This document shows, in pieces, positions 7,028 through 14,980 of a stretch of DNA of 64,000 nucleotides (the stretch's first letter is position 1; every line of letters begins with the position of its first letter). The DNA is from Paludibacteraceae bacterium (lineage in GTDB: Bacteria > Bacteroidota > Bacteroidia > Bacteroidales > Paludibacteraceae), in contig JAKSNZ010000006.1 of assembly GCA_024405855.1 (NCBI GenBank), positions 1 through 64,000 of the forward strand, in the 5' to 3' direction. The notes beneath the pieces are model-generated. The model was not told where the DNA came from. It was given only the letters and a program-made list of their open reading frames with translations, and did not search any database. Position numbers and translations under genes: made by a program.

Positions 7028-10000
7028 ACATTATGAACACAAGCAAAACAAACGAACAGGCATTTGAGGCTTTAATAGAGAAAGCCTTAGTCGGCTCCTC
7101 TTGTGAGGAGCGAGATTTTAGTGATGACAATGAAAAAAAGATTGCCGCAGATGAACAAAGTCCTAATGATGACCAATATTATTGGGGTATTCCATCTGAT
7201 ATGGATAAAACGCTATCTATTGACAAGCGCCGATTTTGGTCTTTTTTAAACAGTTCACAAGCGGACACATTAGCAGAATATAGAGGCAGAAACTTGACAT
7301 CGGATGTAGAAAAACAAGTGTCTCGTGCTATAGATACATACGGAATCATTGATGTGCTACGTAAAGGTGTTGATGTGGAGAATATTCATTTAACAATGTT
7401 CTATAGCAAACCGTCTGCTGCCGATAGTGAGGATTCTCATATAAACTATGCAAAGAATCAGTTTTCAGTAACCAGGCAACAAACTTTTTCTAATAGTCAT
7501 CCTGGGTTGGAACTTGATATGGCTGTGTTTGTGAACGGACTTCCTATTTTTACTTTAGAACTGAAAAATCCATGGACACGTCAGACTGCATTATATGATG
7601 GCATAAAACAATATTGTTCACCACAAAGGAACCCCGCTGAAACTATTCTTAAATTTGGTCGCTGCCTTGCTCATTTCACTCTTGATAAAGACGAGGTCTA
7701 TTTTACCACGCATTTGAATCTTTCCAACACCTATTTTATGCCTTTCAATAAAGGTCTTGAAAACGGACAAGGTGCAGGAAATCCTGTAAATCCTAACGGT
7801 TACAAAACCTCTTATATGTGGGAGTTTGTTCTAAAAAAAGATACAGTAGCGGATATCATATCAAATTATGCACTTTTTGACTATGGTGAAATTAAATCAC
7901 AGAAAAAAGTGCCTCATATAATGAGAAATGCCAAGGCTCTGATATTTCCACGTTTTCACCAGCTTGATGTGGTAAATAAATTAACAGCAGATGTCTCCCT
8001 TAAAGGTGTTGGTGAAAAATATCTTATTCAACACTCTGCCGGGTCTGGAAAATCCAATTCCATTACTTGGCTTGCATATAAACTTATAAAAGAATGTCCT
8101 GTAACATTAAGTGCCAATAAAGCAAAGGCATTAGATGCTCCCCTGTTTAATTCTGTGGTAGTGGTAACAGACAGAAGAATTCTTGACAAACAGATTTCTG
8201 ATAACATTAAGGCATTCGGGCATTCTGAAAAAATTATTGCACATGCCAATAGTTCCGCAGAACTTAAAGAGGCTATTGAAAGCAATAAACGTATAATAGT
8301 TACAACTATTCAGAAATTTCCATATATCAGCAGTACAATTGGAGATGTCAGCGACCACAATTTTGCAATTCTTATAGATGAGGCTCACTCCTCACAATCA
8401 GGCATTGCCGCTGATAAAATGAATGCCACTATGCAAAAAGATGAGGATTTGGATGGTCCGGACACTGATGATATGCTTGAAAAATTGATGAATGAGCGTA
8501 AAATGTCTCCTAACTGTTCATATTTTGCATTTACCGCTACACCTAAACCGCATACATTTGAACGGTTTGGTATAAGAAATGAAGACGGTACATTCAGCCC
8601 ATTCCATTTGTACTCTATGAAACAAGCCATTGAAGAAGGCTTTATTTTGGATGTTCTTGTAAATTACACTACTTATAAATCTTATTATGAGTTAGTTAAG
8701 ACAATTGAAGAAAACCCGTTATACGATACAAAGAAGGCTCAAAAATTATTAAAAAAAGCAGTAGAGCGAACACCTCAAACAATAAAAGCAAAAGCAGAAC
8801 AAATGCTGGCACATTTTGATGCCAACCTATACAAAAAGAATAAACTTTGCGGAAAGGCAAAGGCAATGGTAGTTACAAAAGATATTGAGTGTGCCATTAA
8901 ATATTACCAGGCATTATTGGATTTAAAAGAAGAAAATAATTTGCCATACGGTATCTTAATTGCTTTTTCAGGAGCCAGGACTATTGATGGCGTTGAATAT
9001 ACAGAGTCAAAAATAAATGGATTTTCTGATAAAAGGTTGCCAGAGGAATTTGATAAAGATGACAACAGAATATTGGTTGTTGCCAATAAATATTTAACTG
9101 GTTTTGACCAACCCAAGTTGGCGGCAATGTATATTGACAAGCCATTGGCAGGGGTTATGGCAGTGCAGTCATTATCAAGATTAAACAGGTCTTCTGCATC
9201 ATTAAAGAAAATGAGTGAAGATTTGTTTATCCTGGATTTTTATAATAAGATTAGTGACATTAAAGATGCGTTTGACCCTTTTTATACAACAACATCTCTC
9301 TCAGAACCGTCAGATGTTAATGTTCTACATCTTCTTAGACGAACGTTGTTAGATACAAGCGTTTTTAATGAGGAAGATATAGACGACTTTACTGTACGTT
9401 TCCTAACAGAAAAAGATTCAAGCAAATGGGCTCCAATTATTGATGGTTGTGCTCATAGATTTAATGTTGAGGTGCAATGGGGAAAAGACGGCAAAGCTGA
9501 TTTTAAGATTAAATGTAAGCAGTTTGTAAAAATTTACTCTAAGGTTGCCGCTATATTGGATTATAATATTAGGGATTGGGAAAAACTTTTCTGGTTCTTA
9601 CGTTTTCTTATTCCTCAGTTACATATTGAGGATAGCGGTATGAAAGATGTGTCTGATATTTTGGATAAGGTGAATTTAAACACTTACGGTTTAAGACGTA
9701 CAAATCTTAATGAAAATATAAAATTGGAATCAGAAGGATCAGTTTTAGACCCTAATAATGATACAATGGCAGGTGCTGGAGGAGAGGAACCGGAACCAGA
9801 CCCCTTGGAAACCATAATTAAAGCATTTAATAAAAATCATTTTAAAGGATGGGAGGCAACACCGGAAGATCAAAAGGCAAAACTTATAAATATAGCAACA
9901 TCTATTATAGCAGATGAAGATTATAAGGAATATGTAGCGGGAAATCCAGATCCACAAACCAAGGAGGAGGCACTTAATAACATCATAGATAAAGTCATAC

Positions 10001-10695
10001 GTCAAAAAAGACAAGGAGATGTAACCTTATATAGACAATACCAACAAAATGAAGATTTCAAAATGCAATTTAGAAATATTCTTGTCCGTATGATTGATTC
10101 TATATGTGCGTTAAAAGGGCAAACTGCTCTTTCTGGAATTAAACTAACAGGTACAACGCCCATATCTATTCCAGTTGCGGAACAAGCCCCTGCTCTGTAT
10201 GGAAATGTAAGATGCGTTAATCCTAAACCTAATATGAAAAATGTAGCATTGGCTGTAAAGCAACCCTGGGCTACTCTGATATGTACAGGTATTAAGGATG
10301 TAGAGAATAGAACTTGGAAAACAGACTATAGAGGCAGATTGTATATTGTAGCATCCAGCACAGACCAACTAAGTGTATTTGAGAACCAAGAAGTTCCTCA
10401 AGAATGGTTAGATATAATCACAGAACAACAGGCAAAAGGTAATTTACCTGATTTAAAAGATTGCCCTAAAAGTGCTGTAATAGGATATGTTGATGTAGTT
10501 GATTGTTCTTGTGATTATGTTGATTCCGTTTGGTCCGGAGGTTCTATTGATAATGGTAACGTGAATTGGATATTAAAGAATGCACACGTATTTAAAAACG
10601 CTCAATTCCCGGGATTTAAAGCAAAACTAAACTTTTTTGAAATACCAGAATTGGATGAAGATAATCTTCCTCCAACAATGGAGATAACATTGTAA
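7021..10695 (+). CDS. hsdR: Type I restriction endonuclease subunit with C-terminal ASCH domain
   Basis: 1224 residues. HsdR uses ATP to pull DNA and cuts unmodified DNA. The PD-(D/E)xK nuclease is at about 130-230 with Asp166 and Glu180-Leu-Lys182. The superfamily 2 helicase motor has Walker A AGSGKS at 340-345, DEAH at 453-456 and FAFTATPKP at about 502-510. After the helical C-terminal region that normally ends HsdR (to about 1055), an extra domain of about 150 residues follows. It starts near 1072 with VALAVKQPWATLI and has the ASCH signature G-x-K-x-x-E-x-R at Gly1090, Lys1092, Glu1095 and Arg1097. ASCH belongs to the PUA superfamily, which includes readers of modified bases. The start overlaps the hsdS stop by 7 bases; a second ATG at 7033 is possible. 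Confidence 0.94.
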   Translation: MLNIMNTSKTNEQAFEALIEKALVGSSCEERDFSDDNEKKIAADEQSPNDDQYYWGIPSDMDKTLSIDKRRFWSFLNSSQADTLAEYRGRNLTSDVEKQVSRAIDTYGIIDVLRKGVDVENIHLTMFYSKPSAADSEDSHINYAKNQFSVTRQQTFSNSHPGLELDMAVFVNGLPIFTLELKNPWTRQTALYDGIKQYCSPQRNPAETILKFGRCLAHFTLDKDEVYFTTHLNLSNTYFMPFNKGLENGQGAGNPVNPNGYKTSYMWEFVLKKDTVADIISNYALFDYGEIKSQKKVPHIMRNAKALIFPRFHQLDVVNKLTADVSLKGVGEKYLIQHSAGSGKSNSITWLAYKLIKECPVTLSANKAKALDAPLFNSVVVVTDRRILDKQISDNIKAFGHSEKIIAHANSSAELKEAIESNKRIIVTTIQKFPYISSTIGDVSDHNFAILIDEAHSSQSGIAADKMNATMQKDEDLDGPDTDDMLEKLMNERKMSPNCSYFAFTATPKPHTFERFGIRNEDGTFSPFHLYSMKQAIEEGFILDVLVNYTTYKSYYELVKTIEENPLYDTKKAQKLLKKAVERTPQTIKAKAEQMLAHFDANLYKKNKLCGKAKAMVVTKDIECAIKYYQALLDLKEENNLPYGILIAFSGARTIDGVEYTESKINGFSDKRLPEEFDKDDNRILVVANKYLTGFDQPKLAAMYIDKPLAGVMAVQSLSRLNRSSASLKKMSEDLFILDFYNKISDIKDAFDPFYTTTSLSEPSDVNVLHLLRRTLLDTSVFNEEDIDDFTVRFLTEKDSSKWAPIIDGCAHRFNVEVQWGKDGKADFKIKCKQFVKIYSKVAAILDYNIRDWEKLFWFLRFLIPQLHIEDSGMKDVSDILDKVNLNTYGLRRTNLNENIKLESEGSVLDPNNDTMAGAGGEEPEPDPLETIIKAFNKNHFKGWEATPEDQKAKLINIATSIIADEDYKEYVAGNPDPQTKEEALNNIIDKVIRQKRQGDVTLYRQYQQNEDFKMQFRNILVRMIDSICALKGQTALSGIKLTGTTPISIPVAEQAPALYGNVRCVNPKPNMKNVALAVKQPWATLICTGIKDVENRTWKTDYRGRLYIVASSTDQLSVFENQEVPQEWLDIITEQQAKGNLPDLKDCPKSAVIGYVDVVDCSCDYVDSVWSGGSIDNGNVNWILKNAHVFKNAQFPGFKAKLNFFEIPELDEDNLPPTMEITL

Positions 10696-10733
10696 TTAAA
10701 ATCGTTAAGAAAAGTAACTTGCTCCAGCGAATA

Positions 10734-10811
10734 TATCCGCTGGCTCTGAAGGTGCCTCTGGCACAGAAATGGTGTTCACGGAGCGAAGCGACGTAATCCC
10801 CCACCCACCAT
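10734..10811 (+). repeat. Dispersed GC-rich repeat, copy B
   Basis: About 78 bases closely matching copy A at 937-1013. It lies between the convergent ends of hsdR and abiEii and fills most of the 140-base gap. No terminator with a T-run is seen here. Confidence 0.75.
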
Positions 10812-10835
10812 CCCCATGAGTGGCAGGTGTGAATT

Positions 10836-11537
10836 TTATACTACAAGTGGTACCGCTTGGAAGATATGTAGTAAGGAGATAGTCTCTTGACGCAATTTTG
10901 TGTGTACAAAATTTTTCATCTTTCCATCCAATAATTCGCCTAAACCTACGTGCATCTGTTTGTCATTTAGGGTTTCAAGCCTGTTTATGCAGTCTTGAAT
11001 ATAGTCTGTCAACGGTTTACCCATTCTTTCTTCAACTATTGATGAGTTGATAGGTGTATGATTTTCTAAGAAGAACCAACAATCAAAAACATCGCGGTTT
11101 GTAGTTTCTGCTCTGTCTAATAAGGCACATAACTTGTGTGCAAACATATCAGAGGCAGACATTACGTTAACATTGATACCCAACAATGAACGCAATTCAT
11201 AATGGTTTTGATTCTGAAACACTCTATTTGAGATTTCTACCTTTAAGTTTCGTTCACCAGCACCATAGTCCAGTACTATGATAGGGCCGTAAAATTTACG
11301 TTCAGCATCAATTATACGTCCATATTTGAGCAGAATTGTCTGCACTCGCTCATATACCAGTTGCTCTTTCTCTTTATCAAGCAAATTAAAGTCCAAATCA
11401 ACGGAAAATCGGGGCAAATTATAGAAAAACATCAGAGCGGTTCCACCCTTAAAACCTAACAGACTACTCAAGTCAGTATCGTTGTAAATATCTTTCAATA
11501 TTTGCAACATATAGTATTTGTGTTTGTTAACGTTCAT
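10836..11537 (-). CDS. abiEii: AbiEii nucleotidyltransferase toxin
   Basis: 233 residues. It belongs to the AbiEii/AbiGii toxin family of the DNA polymerase beta nucleotidyltransferase fold: motif I GGTAL at 31-35 and metal-binding DLDF at 47-50, followed by the SASDMFAHKLCALLDR helix typical of the family. Known members transfer nucleotides to tRNA acceptor ends and stop growth, giving phage abortive infection. The gene overlaps its antitoxin by 4 bases (ATGA), so both are made together. Confidence 0.9.
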   Translation of the reverse strand: MNVNKHKYYMLQILKDIYNDTDLSSLLGFKGGTALMFFYNLPRFSVDLDFNLLDKEKEQLVYERVQTILLKYGRIIDAERKFYGPIIVLDYGAGERNLKVEISNRVFQNQNHYELRSLLGINVNVMSASDMFAHKLCALLDRAETTNRDVFDCWFFLENHTPINSSIVEERMGKPLTDYIQDCINRLETLNDKQMHVGLGELLDGKMKNFVHTKLRQETISLLHIFQAVPLVV

Positions 11538-12115
11538 TGCTTCAGAATTTTATTAACCCGTTCAGTCAGTCGTTTACATTGATATATTGGCAGCAGTTCT
11601 TCTATTGTTTCTTTGTTGAGAATAGAAATGTTGTCAAAATAGTAATTTGCATTTAAATATAATGTGTCCAAAAATGCCCGTTCCGGCGATGCTGTGTTCA
11701 CGTTCCCATCTTGAATTATTCCACGTGTATCAGCCATAATCTCTCCCTTGATGCGATTATATGTGATAATATTTCCATCCACGTCTATTTCTCTATTCAG
11801 ATAACTTATCATGGTTATTTCCTCTCCATATTGAAAGATGACACCTGCCTTACGCAGTACATAATCCAAACTGATATACGTGGGAGTATATAGCATACAC
11901 GCAAGTTCTAATGGATTATATGCAGGCTTGGCATAAAAACCTTTTCTGGGATTCAGCAGCCTGCCGCTTTTTACATAATGATTCATTCGCAAGGCTATAA
12001 CAGACGATGTTAAATCCGGATACATCATTCTTAGCTGAGCCATAGATATGACAGTTGCCTTTGAAGCATAAAAGTCAAGTAATATCTTATTCTGTGAACT
12101 AATCATATTATACAA
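11534..12115 (-). CDS. abiEi: AbiEi family antitoxin
   Basis: 193 residues. An N-terminal winged helix (about 5-60, with MAQLRMMYPDLTSSVIALRMNHY) is followed by the AbiEi C-terminal region containing SPERAFLDTLYL. AbiEi proteins bind inverted repeats in their own promoter and counteract AbiEii without stable binding (a type IV pair). The ATG sits 17 bases after the promoter box at 12132-12162. It is the first gene of the two-gene operon. Confidence 0.9.
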   Translation of the reverse strand: MYNMISSQNKILLDFYASKATVISMAQLRMMYPDLTSSVIALRMNHYVKSGRLLNPRKGFYAKPAYNPLELACMLYTPTYISLDYVLRKAGVIFQYGEEITMISYLNREIDVDGNIITYNRIKGEIMADTRGIIQDGNVNTASPERAFLDTLYLNANYYFDNISILNKETIEELLPIYQCKRLTERVNKILKQ

Positions 12116-12131
12116 TCATATTTTCAGTTTG

Positions 12132-12162
12132 CAAATTTAGTCATAATTTTAGTAAATTCAAA
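12132..12162 (-). promoter_or_regulatory. Promoter of the abiEi-abiEii operon
   Basis: Minus strand TTTG, 19 bases, TAAATTTG: an exact Bacteroidota-type promoter just before the antitoxin start. Confidence 0.75.
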
Positions 12163-12178
12163 TTTTTTACAAAAAAAT

Positions 12179-12237
12179 CCATAGCGAAGCGACGTAATCC
12201 CCCTCTTTCAAGGAACCCCGTTGGAAGTGGGGATTAC
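12179..12237 (+). repeat. Dispersed GC-rich repeat, copy D, with inverted repeat
   Basis: CATAGCGAAGCGACGTAATCC matches copy C. GTAATCCCC at 12194-12202 is the exact inverse of GGGGATTAC at 12229-12237, so this copy can fold as a 9-base-pair stem with a 26-base loop. It marks the right end of the defence island. Confidence 0.65.
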
Positions 12238-12314
12238 TCCCCCTTCTCCGCAGATGAGTAGTACTAGCGTATCCCGCTACAATCATAACAGTGCCAAAAT
12301 TGCCATTACATTTA

Positions 12315-12346
12315 TTTGCAAAATTTTGAAAAAAAAAGTATCTTTG
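12315..12346 (+). promoter_or_regulatory. Promoter of the alpha-amylase gene
   Basis: TTTG at 12315-12318, 20-base spacer, TATCTTTG at 12339-12346. Predicted leader about 28 bases. Confidence 0.7.
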
Positions 12347-12380
12347 CAAATACGGATATAACAAACCAACTAAATACATT

Positions 12381-14909
12381 ATGAAAAAATTACTGTTTCC
12401 CATTGCTACCCTGCTGATTACAGTATCGGCGTTAGCACAAATCACCACTAATCCAGCCAAAATTGAAGAAGGCTACACAGGTAACGTAACCATTACATTC
12501 AACCCTACCGGCACAGGTATGGCTGGACAAACAACATGTTATGCACATATTGGCGTAACCACTAAAGAGACAGGGGCATGGCAATGCGCACCATCAAAGT
12601 GGGGAGACAACGCAGACAAGTACAAAATGACCAAATCAGGCTCTAATTGGGTACTTAATTTGGGTAATATGTATGACTACTTTGACTGTGCTACTGCCAA
12701 AGGCAAGACATTCACCGCTATTAATGTTGTATTCAGAACAGAAAGTATTAAGGAGGGTGAAGTAAAGCAAACAGGTGACTTAATAATAACAATCTATCCA
12801 AAAGGCTTTGTAGAGAAAGACCCTGAGACCAAAGCTCGCCCATCGGGTATTGATGAGGGTATATATTATAATGGTAATAAGGTTACAGTGAGCCTTTATA
12901 CAGCCGACAAGAGTGGCAATGCGGCTCAAAATGTTTATCTGTTAGGTGACTTTAACAGTTGGTCATACTCTAATGACTACCATTGTTACAAAGACGGAGC
13001 ATACTATTGGTTTGAGTTCACAAATCTGCAAGCAGGTAAGGAGTACGCACTCCAATATGCCGTAAAACGCGGTGGCAACTATTTTCAGGTTGCTGACCCA
13101 TACTCTCAAAAGGTTCTACACCCCGATGACCAATGGGAGCCTAAGAAATTAGACCCTTCAATACCTAAGTATCCTGCGGCAGGTGACGGTTATGTAACTC
13201 TGCTTCAACCAGGCAAGGCGGCATATAATTGGAGCGATGCCACTAAAAACTTTAAACGTCCAAATAAGGATAATTTGGTAATCTATGAGTTATGGGTGTA
13301 TAATTTTGCACCGGAACGCAGTTATCGTTCAGTTACGCAAAGACTTGATTACTTGCAGAATTTAGGTATAAACGCACTTGAACTTATGCCTGTAAGTGAG
13401 TTTGAGGGAAATATAAGTTGGGGATACAACCCTACTTGTTACTTTGCTGCAGATAAAACATACGGCAAGGAATCAGACCTTAAGCAACTTATAGATGAGT
13501 GCCACAAACGTGGTATAGCCGTAATAATAGATATGGTGTTCAACCACGCAACAGGTTTAAGTCCGCTTGAAAAATTATATACAAGTTTGGCTACCAATCC
13601 TTATTTCAACACAAAATGCCCTCATAGTGGTGGCGTTTTTGAGGATTTCAACCACGATTTTGCAGGCACTAAAAAATATTTTAGTAATGTGTTGCAATAT
13701 TGGCTGAAAGAGTACAAGGTTGATGGTTTCCGTATGGACCTTGCACATGGTTTCTGCGGACCAAACTGTACCAACAGAAAGAACAACATTCAAGGCTACT
13801 ATAATGCAATAAAGAGTGTTTCTTCTGATGCCTACTTTATTCTTGAGTATTGGGAGAGCGACAGAACCTCTTATCCAAGTCTTGGCATTGGCGTATGGGA
13901 GAACACAAACAACGCTTATATGCAAACCGCTATGGGTTGGTTGCATGAAGGAGACTCTTTCTCAGAGGCAAACTATGACGGCAGAATATCCTACTGCTCA
14001 AGCCACGATGAGCAACGTCCGTTCTGGAAAGCAAAGAAATATGGCAACGGCGATTTAAAGACATCTGAAGCAAGCCGCACGGCACGTACACCTATGAACT
14101 TAGCGTTCAATGCTATGCTGAATGGTCCGCAAATGTTCTATATGTGGGAGGAATTAGGTTATGACTGGTCATTCTGTGCAAGTTCTGACGGCAAGTCAGG
14201 CGATGTGGACAAAGGCGGTACAGGCTGTGAGGAGACAAATGCCAAACCTATGCCAGAGCAAAAAGGTTGGTATAAAGATGCCTCACGTATGGCTGCATAC
14301 CAAAAATGCGGTCAGATAATGCAACTTAGAACTAAGATTATGCCATCTGTATTTGCAGGAAATCCTACATCGTCAGATATAGGTTCAGGTAAAGCACTAC
14401 GTAGTGTAATTTGGGGTTCAGGTAATGACAGAGTGTTTATAATAGGTAACTTTAATGTGACAGGAGGAACGCAATATTCAGGTGCAAAAGACTTTACACT
14501 GCCTACAGGCAACAGTTGGTACGATTACCTGGCAAACGGAACCACTGCCCTTCCTGCAGGAAAATCAATTACTTTGCAACCTGGAGAAGTAAAGGTATAC
14601 ACCGCTTCAAGAAAGGCTTTGCCTAATGTACCTAATTACTATGATTTTGGAGCTCCTACCAATGCTGATGAAACTACAGGTTACACAATTCCATGTTCCG
14701 TATATCCTACTGTAAGTTCTGACTTTGTTACAATAGATACAGAGGAAGAGATAAAAGGCGTTGGCATGGTTGGACTCAACGGTTCAATGTACAACTGCCC
14801 TCTTATTGACGGCAAGGTTGCTAACATCAGCCACTGTGCAAAAGGAACCTACCTGCTAATAGTCAAATTTAACAATGAACAGCAGGCATTCAGAATAATA
14901 AAGAATTAA
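12381..14909 (+). CDS. Secreted GH13 alpha-amylase with T9SS sorting domain
   Basis: 842 residues. A signal peptide (MKKLLFPIATLLITVSALA) is followed by two beta-sandwich regions, the second (about 170-260, with VYLLGDFNSW) an E-set/CBM48-like domain. The GH13 barrel then shows all four conserved regions: DMVFNHATG at about 384, GFRMDLAHG with nucleophile Asp453, ILEYWE with acid/base Glu489, and SSHDE with Asp543. It should hydrolyse alpha-1,4 or alpha-1,6 glucans such as starch or glycogen. The last 80 residues look like a type IX secretion C-terminal domain, ending KGTYLLIVKFNN and FRIIKN, so the enzyme is probably exported to the cell surface. No SusC/SusD genes are adjacent. Confidence 0.92.
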   Translation: MKKLLFPIATLLITVSALAQITTNPAKIEEGYTGNVTITFNPTGTGMAGQTTCYAHIGVTTKETGAWQCAPSKWGDNADKYKMTKSGSNWVLNLGNMYDYFDCATAKGKTFTAINVVFRTESIKEGEVKQTGDLIITIYPKGFVEKDPETKARPSGIDEGIYYNGNKVTVSLYTADKSGNAAQNVYLLGDFNSWSYSNDYHCYKDGAYYWFEFTNLQAGKEYALQYAVKRGGNYFQVADPYSQKVLHPDDQWEPKKLDPSIPKYPAAGDGYVTLLQPGKAAYNWSDATKNFKRPNKDNLVIYELWVYNFAPERSYRSVTQRLDYLQNLGINALELMPVSEFEGNISWGYNPTCYFAADKTYGKESDLKQLIDECHKRGIAVIIDMVFNHATGLSPLEKLYTSLATNPYFNTKCPHSGGVFEDFNHDFAGTKKYFSNVLQYWLKEYKVDGFRMDLAHGFCGPNCTNRKNNIQGYYNAIKSVSSDAYFILEYWESDRTSYPSLGIGVWENTNNAYMQTAMGWLHEGDSFSEANYDGRISYCSSHDEQRPFWKAKKYGNGDLKTSEASRTARTPMNLAFNAMLNGPQMFYMWEELGYDWSFCASSDGKSGDVDKGGTGCEETNAKPMPEQKGWYKDASRMAAYQKCGQIMQLRTKIMPSVFAGNPTSSDIGSGKALRSVIWGSGNDRVFIIGNFNVTGGTQYSGAKDFTLPTGNSWYDYLANGTTALPAGKSITLQPGEVKVYTASRKALPNVPNYYDFGAPTNADETTGYTIPCSVYPTVSSDFVTIDTEEEIKGVGMVGLNGSMYNCPLIDGKVANISHCAKGTYLLIVKFNNEQQAFRIIKN

Positions 14910-14925
14910 TAGATAGGAAACAAGC

Positions 14926-14963
14926 AAAAAAGGAGGCTCAAAAATTTTTGAGCCTCCTTTTTT
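14926..14963. terminator. Bidirectional intrinsic terminator
   Basis: A perfect 38-base palindrome: six A, GGAGGCTCAAAAA, its exact inverse, and six T. It serves the amylase gene on the plus strand and the convergent fibronectin-type gene on the minus strand. Confidence 0.93.
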
Positions 14964-14980
14964 ATTACAACTATTGTTGG

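Noticed and set aside
10616..10804. Minus-strand open frame over the hsdR end and repeat B
   Set aside because: It is an antisense shadow of hsdR joined to a repeat.
12167..12460. 97-codon minus-strand open frame across repeat D and the amylase start
   Set aside because: It covers the amylase promoter and signal peptide on the opposite strand and has no recognisable content.
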